Positions 1-8,445 of a stretch of 18,607 nt of DNA are shown here, in pieces; positions within the stretch are counted from its first letter, which is position 1, and every line of letters starts with the position of its first letter. Source of the DNA: Candidatus Kariarchaeota archaeon (GTDB taxonomy: Archaea > Asgardarchaeota > Heimdallarchaeia > Heimdallarchaeales > Kariarchaeaceae); assembly GCA_016839545.1 (NCBI GenBank), contig JAEOUB010000480.1, positions 1 to 18,607 on the forward strand. Direction: 5' to 3'. The position numbers were made by a program, and so were the translations under genes. Below the pieces are notes generated by a model. That model was not told the origin of the DNA. It ran no database searches and was given only the letters and a program-made list of their open reading frames with translations.

Positions 1-1334
1 CTATGCTTGAAGAGATAGGAATGAATGATATTCTCGATCTCTTCTCTGATATCCCTGAAGATCTCATTCTTGACAGTCCATTACCCATTCCAGGTCCGTT
101 TTCAGAACAGAACCTTACCCGACTCTTTGCGTCAATAGCAGCCAAGAGCCTCGACACCTCCAAGGTGACATCCTTCCTTGGTGGTGGTATCCGACAGATG
201 TACATCCCGGCCGCAATTGAAGAATTGATGCGTCGAGGTGAACTCTACACAAGTTATACGCCATATCAGCCCGAAATCAGCCAAGGGTTGTTGCAGATAC
301 TCTACGAGTACCAATCCATGCTGGCCGAAATCCTGGCAATGGATGTCGTCAATGCATCCATGTATGATTGGGCAAGTGCTCTAGGTGAGGTAGTCCTGGT
401 AATGGCACGGATCACTCGCAAGCAGAAGGTTATCCTTGCGGGTCCAATAGGTCCAAACCGACTAGACGTTGCCCGCGCCTATGTAGAGGCTTCAGGTCAT
501 GAACTAATTCTCATGCCAGGGGATGGCAATGTTCCCATGGCAGAGCTCATTGATATATTCAAAGCAGAGGGTTCCAAGGATAAGAAAGAACGTGAATATG
601 CTGGAGTCTACTTCGAGGTTCCTACCTATTTCGGTACATTGCCTGATTACCCGCAGCAGCTGGTTGAGGCAGTACATGAGGTGGGAGGTCTGGTTGCTGT
701 GGGAGTGGATCCCATATCTCTTGGAGTGATTGCACCCCCGGGAGATTATGATGCTGATTTTGTGATTGGAGAGGGACAACTGTTGGGAAATGCACCAAGC
801 AGTGGTGGACCACTTCTCGGGATCATGGCCACCAAGTTCGACCGAAAATGGATACGACAGATCCCAGGCAGGTTGATTGGTGCAACCACTGAATTGAATT
901 CTGAGTTACCAGGCTATTGTATCACCCTACAGACGAGAGAACAGCATATCCGGAGAGAGAAAGCTACCAGCAATATCTGTACCAATGAATCGATCACTGC
1001 TGTGAATGCGGCCATCTATATGGCAGCCCTGGGTAAGCATGGTCTTGTTGAACTTTCACAATCACTAACTGATAGGGCTCACTATCTTGCAGCTGAGCTA
1101 AACACCATACAAGGAGTGACTGCTCCTCTCTATGGACCAATCTACTCTGAATTTGTTATCAGGTTTGAGGGTGTTGACCACCAAGCCCTGGAAGACAAAT
1201 GTATCTCCGCTGGGTTTGTTCCCGGTGTGAAAGTAGATGGAGAGGGTTGCTTGCGACTCCTTGCAGTTACAGATTTACATTCCAAAGATGATCTGGATGG
1301 TTTTGTCCAGACCATAAAGGAGGTCATGTCATAA
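1..1334 (+). CDS. gcvPA: Glycine dehydrogenase (decarboxylating) subunit 1, P-protein alpha half; 5' partial
   Basis: N-terminal half of the split P-protein of the glycine cleavage system. With GcvPB it decarboxylates glycine and passes the aminomethyl group to lipoyl H-protein in the cytoplasm. The 443 residues readable from position 3 look like GcvPA throughout: an opening with LFSDIP, the VTSFLGGGIRQMYIP stretch near residues 56-70, YTPYQPEISQG near 86-96, and a C-terminal aminotransferase small-domain fold. Family members usually carry about a dozen residues before the MLEEIG motif seen here at the very edge, so the true start probably lies left of the window and the first ATG (position 3) is likely internal. 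The stop overlaps the gcvPB start by one base (TAATG), so the two halves should be translationally coupled. This half lacks the PLP lysine, as expected for the alpha subunit. Confidence 0.93.
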   Translation, partial: MLEEIGMNDILDLFSDIPEDLILDSPLPIPGPFSEQNLTRLFASIAAKSLDTSKVTSFLGGGIRQMYIPAAIEELMRRGELYTSYTPYQPEISQGLLQILYEYQSMLAEILAMDVVNASMYDWASALGEVVLVMARITRKQKVILAGPIGPNRLDVARAYVEASGHELILMPGDGNVPMAELIDIFKAEGSKDKKEREYAGVYFEVPTYFGTLPDYPQQLVEAVHEVGGLVAVGVDPISLGVIAPPGDYDADFVIGEGQLLGNAPSSGGPLLGIMATKFDRKWIRQIPGRLIGATTELNSELPGYCITLQTREQHIRREKATSNICTNESITAVNAAIYMAALGKHGLVELSQSLTDRAHYLAAELNTIQGVTAPLYGPIYSEFVIRFEGVDHQALEDKCISAGFVPGVKVDGEGCLRLLAVTDLHSKDDLDGFVQTIKEVMS

Positions 1335-2830
1335 TGGTTGCCCAAAAGAGACAGCAGGCCCGATGGAATGAGAAGCTGATCACCCAGAAGGGAGGACCTG
1401 GACGCAGAGCATTCATTCCTCAGCAAATAGAAGTACCCCGAGCTGAGGTTGTCAGTGCATGGAAAAGGCAGAAAGCTGCAGTGCTTCCTGAAGTTTCTGA
1501 GTTGGAACTAGTCCGTCATATTGTCCGCCTCTCACAGATGAATCATGGAGTTGACGTGGGACCGTATCCATTAGGTAGCTGTACCATGAAATATAATCCC
1601 AAGGTCAACGAGCGGATAGCTAGGTTTGATGCCTTTGGTATGATGCATCCTGATGCTCCAGACATAGTACAGCAGGGTAACATTGAAGTTCTCTACAGAC
1701 TTCAAGAGGTACTCAAAGGCATTACCGGTTTCGGTGGTGTTACTGTGCAACCTGCTGCAGGTGCCCAGGGAGAGTATGTCGGCATGCTCATTACCAAAGC
1801 ATATCATGAATCCAGAGGGGAAACAAAGAGAAACAAAGTTCTTGTCCCTGATACCGCCCATGGTACTAATCCAGCCAGTGCTGCGATGGCAGGATATAAG
1901 GTGGTTGAATTACCATCTACTGAAAATGGCTATGTTGATCTTGAAGCTCTAGAAGCTGCTCTTGATGACACCGTTGCCGCATTCATGATCACCAACCCCA
2001 ATACACTGGGAATTTTTGAGCCACATGTCAAGGAGATCTCCGAGAAGGTTCACAAATATGGCGCGCTAATGTATCTAGATGGGGCTAATTTCAACGGGGT
2101 GGTTGGAGTGGTCAAAAGTGTGGATATGGGATTCGATATCCAGCATTTCAATCTTCACAAAACATTCTCTGGCCCCCATGGAGGTGGTGGTCCCGGATGT
2201 GGTCCTGTTGGAGTTGTGGATCATCTGGTAGAGTTCTTACCCAAGCCTCTAGCAGCATATGATGCTGAGAATGACCGATACTATTTCGACTATGACTTGC
2301 CCAAATCAATCGGAAGAGTTCATGGCTACCATGGCAATTTTGGAATCGCCATACGAGCATTGGCTCATATCTACCGCAATGGTGGAGAAGGTCTTCGAAA
2401 GATGTGTGAGGCGGCTGTCCTCAATGCCAATTACCTCATGGAGAAAGTCAAGAAGATCAAAGGCTTCTCAGTACCTCTGGCAGAGGGAATTCCCCGCAAG
2501 CATGAATTTATTGCCTCACCCGTCCCTCTGATGCGTGAGACAGGGATCAACGCCGGAGATATTGCAAAGGCGATACTTGATTACGGAATACATTCACCCA
2601 CAGTCTATTTCCCCATGATCGTGAAGGAGGCACTGTTGATAGAGCCCACAGAGGGAGAAACCAAGGATGATCTTGATGCAATTGTTGATGCACTCCGTGA
2701 AATTGCAGAGAAGGCATACGAAGATGCTGATATCATCCACAGCATGCCCAAACTCACGGCTAAAGGTCGTCTGAACGAGTATGATCTGGCAAAGAATCCC
2801 GTTCTCAGTCAACGTCAAAGTGGAGATTAG
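1334..2830 (+). CDS. gcvPB: Glycine dehydrogenase (decarboxylating) subunit 2, P-protein beta half
   Basis: Catalytic, PLP-binding half of the split glycine decarboxylase (498 aa, normal length). Features seen: the GSCTMKYNPK segment near residues 81-90, DTAHGTNPASA near 173-183, and the PLP-lysine region HFNLHKTFSGPHGGGGPG with the Schiff-base lysine at about residue 276, followed by the glycine-rich stretch. The start ATG at 1334 shares its A with the gcvPA stop codon, which fixes the start. The 3' end overlaps the last 4 bases of the convergent NAD-kinase-like gene (2827-2830), so the two stop codons lie inside each other. Known of the family: GcvPA and GcvPB form an alpha2beta2 complex that works with GcvT (present at 5163), GcvH and lipoamide dehydrogenase (neither in this window). 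Confidence 0.95.
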   Translation: MVAQKRQQARWNEKLITQKGGPGRRAFIPQQIEVPRAEVVSAWKRQKAAVLPEVSELELVRHIVRLSQMNHGVDVGPYPLGSCTMKYNPKVNERIARFDAFGMMHPDAPDIVQQGNIEVLYRLQEVLKGITGFGGVTVQPAAGAQGEYVGMLITKAYHESRGETKRNKVLVPDTAHGTNPASAAMAGYKVVELPSTENGYVDLEALEAALDDTVAAFMITNPNTLGIFEPHVKEISEKVHKYGALMYLDGANFNGVVGVVKSVDMGFDIQHFNLHKTFSGPHGGGGPGCGPVGVVDHLVEFLPKPLAAYDAENDRYYFDYDLPKSIGRVHGYHGNFGIAIRALAHIYRNGGEGLRKMCEAAVLNANYLMEKVKKIKGFSVPLAEGIPRKHEFIASPVPLMRETGINAGDIAKAILDYGIHSPTVYFPMIVKEALLIEPTEGETKDDLDAIVDALREIAEKAYEDADIIHSMPKLTAKGRLNEYDLAKNPVLSQRQSGD

Positions 2831-3873
2831 CGAACTCGTTTCATAATCTCTTCATGGTAGCCTACTACTACCGGGAGAAAACCACGTAATTTGTCATCAA
2901 GTTCAGGATCCCCAGTATCAACATAGAGTACTTCAGTTTCCCTTGCCTTATCCATGGTGGCAAATACCCTGATCTTAGCCCTAGCAATAAGGTTGGATGA
3001 CAGCTGCCGGTTACCACGACCGAAGATGTGACCCTGATTGCCGATAGGTGTGACCCATATCTCATCAATCTCAGTGCTATCGAGCTGTTCCTTGGTGGCA
3101 TCAAGCAGTTTGATGTCTCCGTTCTGAATAATATCAACCCCAAGAAGTGACAGATCCAATCCGAGACAGCTAAAGATAGACTGCATGGTGCTTCCCGGTC
3201 CAACGGCAAGAGTTTGTAATAGCCATCCCTCTTCCTGAATTCGTTCGGCTATTAGCTCAAATGTGGCTGAATCAGGAGCTGTCCAGCTGATCTTTCCAGC
3301 CTGTATCATCGATGAAACAGGAATGGAAGCACTTGTTATCAGTTTGACTTCCACCTCACCCCTCCTGTAGGCATCTTCATCTAGATCCAACAGGTCAACT
3401 TGGGTGGTATCACCTTCCCAATTCTTCAGAAAAGAACCTAGATCTTCGGGACGGTGTACAAAAACAGGAGAGTAGATCTTGACACCCGCGGGAATGCCCA
3501 AAATAGGCACTGCGCTAGAGTTGGCCACATCAGCCGCAGTACCATCTCCTCCTGCAAATAATATCAGATCCAAACTCAGATCATTCATCGCTTTGACTGC
3601 AATCTTTGTATCATTCGCATGGCTACGAGCTGGCATTGAGCTGACAACAGTTGCCTCCAGATCAAGATTGTAGTCCGCACCAAGAAACCACTTGATCCCC
3701 ACATGACTCGGAAGGCTAGCAAGTGCCCGTTTGACAATATTCCAGACTGGTTGTTCTCCACCGGTTTCTACAACATCCCATGCTGCCTCGACATCATCTG
3801 TACCTTTCCAGGCAAGAGATGCACCCACACCAGCAATGGGATTGATAATTAGACCTATTTTCAGTTCAGTCAT
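2827..3873 (-). CDS. NAD-kinase-like protein (predicted ATP-NAD/polyphosphate-NAD kinase, COG3199 type)
   Basis: 348-aa soluble protein of the NAD kinase/diacylglycerol kinase superfamily. The N-terminus IGLIINPIAGVGA is the usual first strand and loop. The nucleotide motif GGDGTA lies at residues 108-113, followed by GIPAGVKIYSPVF at about 126-138, a pattern I associate with COG3199-type 'predicted ATP-NAD kinases' rather than with classical NadK. The likely reaction is phosphorylation of NAD(H) or a related metabolite; the real substrate is not shown by sequence, and AcoX-like proteins of unknown role share this fold. Its ATG overlaps the stop of the upstream aminotransferase by 4 nt (3870-3873), so it is the second gene of a two-gene minus-strand operon. 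Its stop is embedded in the end of gcvPB. Confidence 0.8.
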   Translation of the reverse strand: MTELKIGLIINPIAGVGASLAWKGTDDVEAAWDVVETGGEQPVWNIVKRALASLPSHVGIKWFLGADYNLDLEATVVSSMPARSHANDTKIAVKAMNDLSLDLILFAGGDGTAADVANSSAVPILGIPAGVKIYSPVFVHRPEDLGSFLKNWEGDTTQVDLLDLDEDAYRRGEVEVKLITSASIPVSSMIQAGKISWTAPDSATFELIAERIQEEGWLLQTLAVGPGSTMQSIFSCLGLDLSLLGVDIIQNGDIKLLDATKEQLDSTEIDEIWVTPIGNQGHIFGRGNRQLSSNLIARAKIRVFATMDKARETEVLYVDTGDPELDDKLRGFLPVVVGYHEEIMKRVR

Positions 3874-5018
3874 GAGAATACATCAATCAATGCCTGTCCA
3901 ACCACTTCTCGTTCCTCGACAGTGAGGCTTGGTACAACAGGAACCTCGAAATGATTGATACCGATAGCCTCAGCGATCGGAAGTTGAATCTGATTGTAGT
4001 CAGGATAGTTCACAAATTGAGACCATCTCCAGTTGGAGAGATCTTTGAAACTTTCCTGCTGGTAGCTCAAGGTTGCATAAATGGGACGAGCCAGTACTCG
4101 AAATTCTTTCAGCTTTGCTACTGCTTCTGCTGGAGTGAGAGAGCTCTGACGGGTATCAATACCAAATATGTAGTTGCCGTGAGTAAAACCACTGGGAACA
4201 TGCTGGTAGTCAATTCCCTCTATTTCATCCACAATTTTGCGATAATACTCGGCATTTGCAGCTCGTGCTTTGACCAAATCCTCAATCTTATCCATCTGTA
4301 CATCTGCAATTGCACCTGATACATCTGCTAGTCTGAAATTATAGCCAACCCGTACATGTTTGTAACCACCTTTCAGTGTCCGACCATGATTTTTCAAGGA
4401 GACGAGTGTCTCAGCAAGCTCATCATTATTTGTTGTGACCACTCCTCCCTCTCCTGCCACCAGGTTTTTGGTAACATAGAGTGAGAAGGTGGCAACATCT
4501 CCAAAACCTCCAACATGCTGACCATCAATCCGTGCACCATGTGCCTGAGCTGCGTCCTCTATCACAAACAGATCTCGATCTTCGGCAATATCGTTGATTG
4601 CCTTCATATCTGCAGCCAGACCAAAAATGTGAACTGGCATGATTGCTTTGGTTCTCTCAGTAATGGCCTCCTCAATCTTCTCTGGATCCAGATTCCAGGT
4701 ATTGGTATCCACATCAATAAATTTGGGAACAGCTCCTGTAAACAGGATGGAATTGCTGGTAGCTATAAACGTGAATGGTGTGGTGATCACCTCATCACCG
4801 GGTTTCAATGGAGATGCCTCCATGGCAAGATGGAGAGCTGTGGTTCCATTATTACATGCGATGGCATGTTTGACCTGAGCATACTTGGCGAATTTTGCTT
4901 CAAATGATCGGGTGTATTTACCTTCCACTAGATTCTTGGAAGTTACCACTTCCCATACAGCCTCTGCCTCTTTCTGGCCAACCTCGGGATCGACAAAAGG
5001 GATCATCCTGTCATCCAT
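3870..5018 (-). CDS. DegT/DnrJ/EryC1/StrS-family PLP aminotransferase
   Basis: 382-aa fold-type I PLP enzyme of the sugar aminotransferase family, which transfers an amino group (usually from Glu/Gln) to a nucleotide-linked keto sugar for glycan or surface polysaccharide synthesis. Seen: CNNGTTALHLA near residues 55-65 (phosphate-binding turn), EDAAQAHGA with the pyridine-pairing Asp at 155, and FSLYVTKNLVAGEGG with the Schiff-base Lys at 184. The length fits the family. The chosen ATG at 5018 sits 25 nt downstream of a TTAAAA box, consistent with a leaderless mRNA; a second ATG four codons in (MIPFVDP) is an alternative. It is the first gene of an operon with the NAD-kinase-like gene (4-nt overlap). 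No other glycan gene is adjacent, so its substrate is open. Confidence 0.88.
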   Translation of the reverse strand: MDDRMIPFVDPEVGQKEAEAVWEVVTSKNLVEGKYTRSFEAKFAKYAQVKHAIACNNGTTALHLAMEASPLKPGDEVITTPFTFIATSNSILFTGAVPKFIDVDTNTWNLDPEKIEEAITERTKAIMPVHIFGLAADMKAINDIAEDRDLFVIEDAAQAHGARIDGQHVGGFGDVATFSLYVTKNLVAGEGGVVTTNNDELAETLVSLKNHGRTLKGGYKHVRVGYNFRLADVSGAIADVQMDKIEDLVKARAANAEYYRKIVDEIEGIDYQHVPSGFTHGNYIFGIDTRQSSLTPAEAVAKLKEFRVLARPIYATLSYQQESFKDLSNWRWSQFVNYPDYNQIQLPIAEAIGINHFEVPVVPSLTVEEREVVGQALIDVFS

Positions 5019-5039
5019 AGGTGAGACAGAGCATCCGGG

Positions 5040-5045
5040 TTTTAA
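5040..5045 (-). promoter_or_regulatory. TATA box of the aminotransferase/NAD-kinase-like operon
   Basis: Read on the minus strand this is TTAAAA within GTGATTAAAACCC. Its centre is about 25 nt upstream of the aminotransferase ATG at 5018, the normal archaeal TATA-to-start distance, so the transcript would begin at or next to the start codon. Seen in sequence; its use as a promoter is inferred. Confidence 0.45.
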
Positions 5046-5162
5046 TCACATTCGAAATGGGTGTCAGTAATTTGATTCATCCCTCAAGTAGTGGTGTGGA
5101 ATTGTCCAGCCTACCTGTCTGCGGTAATAATCTTGAAGAACAGAGATGAAAAAGGGAGACAG

Positions 5163-6302
5163 ATGACAAAAAGAACAGTTCTCTACAAGGCACATGTTTC
5201 CTATGGGGCTGATTTTACAGATTTCGGTGGCTACGAGATGCCAGTACGCTATAAAGATTCAAATATCCGTGATGAACACCTTGCAGTTCGAGAAGGGGCT
5301 GGTATGTTTGATGTCTCTCACATGGGTCGCTACTGGGTCTACGGGGCTGATGCCAAGGAATACCTCGACATGCTGGTACCACGAGATGTTATGAGTCTGA
5401 CCGATGGCAGAGCCGGATACAGTTTCATGCTTAATGAAAAGGGAGGATTCAGAGACGATGTGATTATCTCACAACTCAAAGAGGAAGAGTACCTGGTGGT
5501 CTGCAATGCCGGAAACCGTGACAAGATCTGGGCTTGGATGAGTGATCTCCTTGCACAGTGGAAAGAGAAGGGAAAACAGTTGGAAATGGTTGATAAGAGT
5601 GACATATCCTGTATGCTTGCTGTACAGGGTCCAAAAGCCATGGGTATCATTGCAGACATTGCAGGGAGTGAGGTGCCAGATAAACGATTCAGACTTGCTT
5701 GGGTGACAATTAATGGAGTTGATGTTCTGATTTCCACCACTGGATACACGGGTGAGAATGGTGCTGAGCTGATCATTGTGGCTGATGAGAGCACAATCGA
5801 GGGGAAAAGTATTGATCTCTGGGATGCCATGCTCGCAAAGGGTGTCAAACCCTGTGCACTCGGTGCTCGTGATACCCTGCGACTTGAGGCAGGATACTGT
5901 CTCTACGGCAATGATATTGATGAAGAGACTCACCTGCTTGAATCAGGTTTGGATTTCAGACCATTCGCGGTAATTGATAAGGAAAGGGGATATATCGGCC
6001 AGGAAGCTGTTCTTGCCAAGGAAGACGTGACCCGAGTCCGGGTTGGATTCAGACTGCTAGTCAAGGGCATTCCCCGTCACGGAATGGAGATAGTTGTTGA
6101 AGGTCAGCCCGTTGGAGTTGTCACCAGTGGAACTCAGTCTCCAGTCACCAAGGAACCTATAGGAATGGCTTATGTTCCCTTTTCACACAAAGAACCCGGA
6201 TCAAAGTTTCAGGTAGATATGCGAGGGAAGCTCAAGGACGCTGAAGTTATCTCATTTCCGACCTATGATCCCACAAAATATGGTGGTTCTCGGACTTCAT
6301 AA
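5163..6302 (+). CDS. gcvT: Glycine cleavage system aminomethyltransferase (T-protein)
   Basis: 379-aa T-protein, which releases ammonia from aminomethyl-H-protein and moves the methylene to tetrahydrofolate. Seen: TVLYKAHVSYGADFTDFGGY at the N-terminus, EMPVRY, FDVSHMGR near residues 49-56 and GYTGENGAEL in the middle, then the GARDTLRLEAGYCLYGNDID stretch typical of the family, and a C-terminal barrel domain with IGMAYVP. The reading frame is open from an ATG at 5091, but I place the start at the ATG at 5163 because family members begin with a sequence like MTKRTVLY and because GGGAG (5154-5158) lies 4 nt upstream as a ribosome binding site. The extra 24 codons do not resemble T-protein. It probably works with GcvPA/PB at 1-2830 but is separated from them by two minus-strand genes, so it needs its own promoter. 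Confidence 0.93.
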   Translation: MTKRTVLYKAHVSYGADFTDFGGYEMPVRYKDSNIRDEHLAVREGAGMFDVSHMGRYWVYGADAKEYLDMLVPRDVMSLTDGRAGYSFMLNEKGGFRDDVIISQLKEEEYLVVCNAGNRDKIWAWMSDLLAQWKEKGKQLEMVDKSDISCMLAVQGPKAMGIIADIAGSEVPDKRFRLAWVTINGVDVLISTTGYTGENGAELIIVADESTIEGKSIDLWDAMLAKGVKPCALGARDTLRLEAGYCLYGNDIDEETHLLESGLDFRPFAVIDKERGYIGQEAVLAKEDVTRVRVGFRLLVKGIPRHGMEIVVEGQPVGVVTSGTQSPVTKEPIGMAYVPFSHKEPGSKFQVDMRGKLKDAEVISFPTYDPTKYGGSRTS

Positions 6303-6326
6303 TTGTATAAACATAAATCTACAATT
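6301..6326. repeat. Inverted repeat spanning both stop codons of convergent genes
   Basis: Perfect 7-bp inverted repeat AATTGTA (6301-6307) and TACAATT (6320-6326) with a 12-nt AT-rich loop. It overlaps the TAA of gcvT (6300-6302) and the TAG of the minus-strand GTPase (6319-6321), so it could fold at the 3' end of both mRNAs. It may limit read-through in both directions, but archaeal terminators normally need a U tract, which is absent here. Function is inferred. Confidence 0.35.
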
Positions 6327-7119
6327 GGTATCGCAGTGGATTGTTAATATCCTCGTAAATTGGGATTTCACCACGCATATGATCCTTGAGAAACATGAGT
6401 GCAGCAGTCCTGATATCTGGATCACCACCTCTCAACACCCTGTTGTTGGCAACGGCGAAATCTTCGAGAAAATCATAGTTCACCGTGTTCAGACTATAAT
6501 ACTCACCAATGGCTCCAGGATTGATTTCCTCGTACTGCTCATAGAGTGAATAGGCTACCCCAATGGGATCTTTGAGCTTGGTAAGAGACATCAGACCAAG
6601 AAGATGGCGGTGTTTCTCTGGTAGTTTCATGGGGATCACACCGGGAGTATCATACATCATCAGCGAGTTGGAAACTTTGATTTTTTGCAGAGCTCTTGTA
6701 TGACCCGCAATGGGAGCTGTGGATGCTGATTTTTTACCCTTCAGAGTGTTTATCAAACTGCTCTTACCAGTGTTGGGAAAGCCAACTATTGCTACCGTAG
6801 CTGATTTCTTGGAAGTCTGTCTGAGTATCTCCTGTCGTATTCTAGAGGTTCCAAGACGCTTCTTAGCCGATACTCCTGCTGCCCGAAGGTTCTCATTCTT
6901 GGAGAACCAGTCTATCCACTGGTCAAGTAGGCTCTTGGGAATAAGATCAGACTTGTTGAGTGCTATGAGAAAACCAGTATCATCCATCTCTGCAATTTTC
7001 TTTTCCAGTTGATTGCTCCTGCAAATTGAAGGAAATCGGGCATCAACTACCTGTACCACAACATCGGCTTGATCAACCATGCGCCAAACCATGGCCCACA
7101 TCTGTGACATAGTTACCAT
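6319..7119 (-). CDS. Circularly permuted GTPase, YlqF/RbgA (MJ1464)-like
   Basis: 266-aa GTPase whose motifs run in permuted order G4-G5-G1-G2-G3: NKSD at residues 55-58, SAKK at 84-87, the P-loop GFPNTGKSS at 113-121, a G2 threonine in GHTRA near 141, and DTPG at 157-160. This order defines the YlqF/YawG family; bacterial RbgA and eukaryotic Lsg1/Nog2 relatives act in late large-subunit ribosome assembly, and a ribosome-linked role is inferred here. The C-terminal ~100 residues are helical, as in YlqF. The ATG at 7119 has a GGAGGT Shine-Dalgarno (7126-7131 on the minus strand) at 6-nt spacing, the best one in the window. It lies 13 nt downstream of the HflX-like gene, so the two GTPases form one operon. 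Its tail faces the gcvT tail 16 nt away. Confidence 0.9.
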   Translation of the reverse strand: MVTMSQMWAMVWRMVDQADVVVQVVDARFPSICRSNQLEKKIAEMDDTGFLIALNKSDLIPKSLLDQWIDWFSKNENLRAAGVSAKKRLGTSRIRQEILRQTSKKSATVAIVGFPNTGKSSLINTLKGKKSASTAPIAGHTRALQKIKVSNSLMMYDTPGVIPMKLPEKHRHLLGLMSLTKLKDPIGVAYSLYEQYEEINPGAIGEYYSLNTVNYDFLEDFAVANNRVLRGGDPDIRTAALMFLKDHMRGEIPIYEDINNPLRYQL

Positions 7120-7132
7120 TTCAGAACCTCCA

Positions 7133-8362
7133 TCATGAGAAGATCTCTCCTTTCAGGACATCAAGTAATTCAGTAGGACCTATACCTGCAAGTGATGTTG
7201 TGCCGTCATCATGCCATTCCTGATCATTGATACGTGCTACATTGTGGATTTTGCTGGCAACGGAGGGATTGAGATGCTGATAGTAAAATTCTGTGAGTCG
7301 ATCTGAAAAGAGCGTCTCAAATGCCTCAATGAATCGGTTTTGAGTCAGGACTGTATCATCACTTCTTGTGAGTATCACTTCATATTCTGTGATCCACTCA
7401 ACCGTCGATAGGTGATCCCGCATATCTGAAAGGGAGATAGGATCGGCTTTATCTGTCTTGGTCAGAGCAATGAGAATACGAGGGGGTGTCTTGGTGAAAC
7501 GCTCAATGTATTCCTCAAAATCAGCCAATTGTGATTTCCACTGATCAAAAGGAAGGTCTGAACTGAGACATAGGATCATTCCAGAATATGCAAATATCTG
7601 GCTTAACATCAGTTCAAATGCCGATAGAATATTGGTGGGTAGATCTACCAACCCCACTGTATCAACAAGATCAATTGGATATCCTGTTACTTCCGATCTC
7701 TGCGTCTTCATGATCATGGTTGTGAATGCCTCTGCACCCGTCTCACGATCCGAACTGGTCAGAATATTGAACAGGGTGGATTTCCCGGCGGAGTAGTAGC
7801 CGACAATAGGGATCCTTGGAATTGTATCATCCTGTGTACTCGGTTCTTTTTTGTACTCCTTCAGTTTGGTTTCAATAGTACGCATTCTCGATCGTATGTC
7901 TGAGACAGCAACATTGGTTACCTGCTCGCCTCCTCCTCCAAAACCTTCTCTTTCACCTCGAACTGCCTGACCGAGTTGTGAGGTCACCTGAGGAAGAGTA
8001 TACTTCAACTGTGCCAGCTGAATTTGAAGCTGGATATCAACAGAATTTGCCTTTTTCTCAAAAATTTCCAATACCAAACTTGGCTTGTCAATGGTCTCAA
8101 TCTCGAGAATATCCTTGAGAGTACCAACCTGATGGGCACGGAGTGGCTGAGCGACGATGACTTTGTCGATTTCTTCCTCGGCGATCATCATCTTGAAGGT
8201 TTCCATTTTCATTTCTGGCAGGTAATTGCGTGGATGAGGAGGATCAAGTTGTACCTCGTAGTGGACAACAACTTTGTAACCTGCAGCCTCAGCTAGTTCA
8301 ATAATCTCGCGTCGCTCGGTATCGACCCGATTTACCCGGTTATCAATGACTGCTGCCCTCAT
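7133..8362 (-). CDS. hflX: HflX-like ribosome-associated GTPase
   Basis: 409-aa TRAFAC-class GTPase resembling HflX, which in characterised organisms binds the large ribosomal subunit and can split ribosomes. Seen: an N-terminal nucleotide-binding-like domain (residues 1-100), a helical linker with QIQLAQLKYTLPQ near 113-125, then a glycine-rich GFGGGGEQ (140-147) where HflX has GxGExQ. The G domain has the P-loop GYYSAGKST at 188-196, the switch segment AFTTMIMKTQR at 212-222, DTVG at 234-237 followed by LPTNILSAF as in HflX, and TKTD at 301-304 for NKxD. The P-loop has Tyr-Ser where HflX usually has Thr-Asn, and the G4 Asn is Thr, so nucleotide affinity may differ. The ATG at 8362 lies about 29 nt downstream of a TAATATAG box. 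First gene of an operon with the YlqF-like GTPase. Confidence 0.85.
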   Translation of the reverse strand: MRAAVIDNRVNRVDTERREIIELAEAAGYKVVVHYEVQLDPPHPRNYLPEMKMETFKMMIAEEEIDKVIVAQPLRAHQVGTLKDILEIETIDKPSLVLEIFEKKANSVDIQLQIQLAQLKYTLPQVTSQLGQAVRGEREGFGGGGEQVTNVAVSDIRSRMRTIETKLKEYKKEPSTQDDTIPRIPIVGYYSAGKSTLFNILTSSDRETGAEAFTTMIMKTQRSEVTGYPIDLVDTVGLVDLPTNILSAFELMLSQIFAYSGMILCLSSDLPFDQWKSQLADFEEYIERFTKTPPRILIALTKTDKADPISLSDMRDHLSTVEWITEYEVILTRSDDTVLTQNRFIEAFETLFSDRLTEFYYQHLNPSVASKIHNVARINDQEWHDDGTTSLAGIGPTELLDVLKGEIFS

Positions 8363-8387
8363 CCTGCAACCTACAATACGATTTCTG

Positions 8388-8395
8388 CTATATTA
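8388..8395 (-). promoter_or_regulatory. TATA box of the two-GTPase operon
   Basis: TAATATAG on the minus strand, centred about 29 nt upstream of the hflX-like ATG (8362). This predicts a transcript starting within a few nt of the start codon. Seen in sequence; activity inferred. Confidence 0.45.
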
Positions 8396-8416
8396 GGCAA
8401 TGGATACAACAAATGG

Positions 8417-8425
8417 TTGATATTT
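8417..8425 (+). promoter_or_regulatory. Putative TATA box of the zinc-ribbon membrane protein gene
   Basis: TTGATATTT, centred 25 nt upstream of the GTG at 8446. It is back to back with the hflX promoter in an 83-nt divergent intergenic region. The spacing supports the GTG as a leaderless start; the match to a TATA consensus is only fair. Confidence 0.35.
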
Positions 8426-8445
8426 GGAAGTGATGAATCAAAGAT

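Noticed and set aside
2827..3873. Diacylglycerol or sphingosine kinase identity for the GGDGTA protein
   Set aside because: The GIPAGVKIYSPVF segment after GGDGTA fits the COG3199-type NAD-kinase-like group better than lipid kinases.
3951..4319. 122-aa open frame antisense to the aminotransferase
   Set aside because: It overlaps conserved coding sequence of the DegT-type gene and has no recognisable domain; likewise the 130-aa frame at 4515-4907.
5091..5162. Upstream ATG extending gcvT by 24 codons
   Set aside because: The extra residues are unlike T-proteins, and ATG 5163 has a GGGAG ribosome binding site.
5339..5848. 169-aa open frame antisense to gcvT
   Set aside because: It lies wholly inside a well-supported gcvT, is Ser/Ile-rich in the manner of an antisense shadow, and shows no motif.
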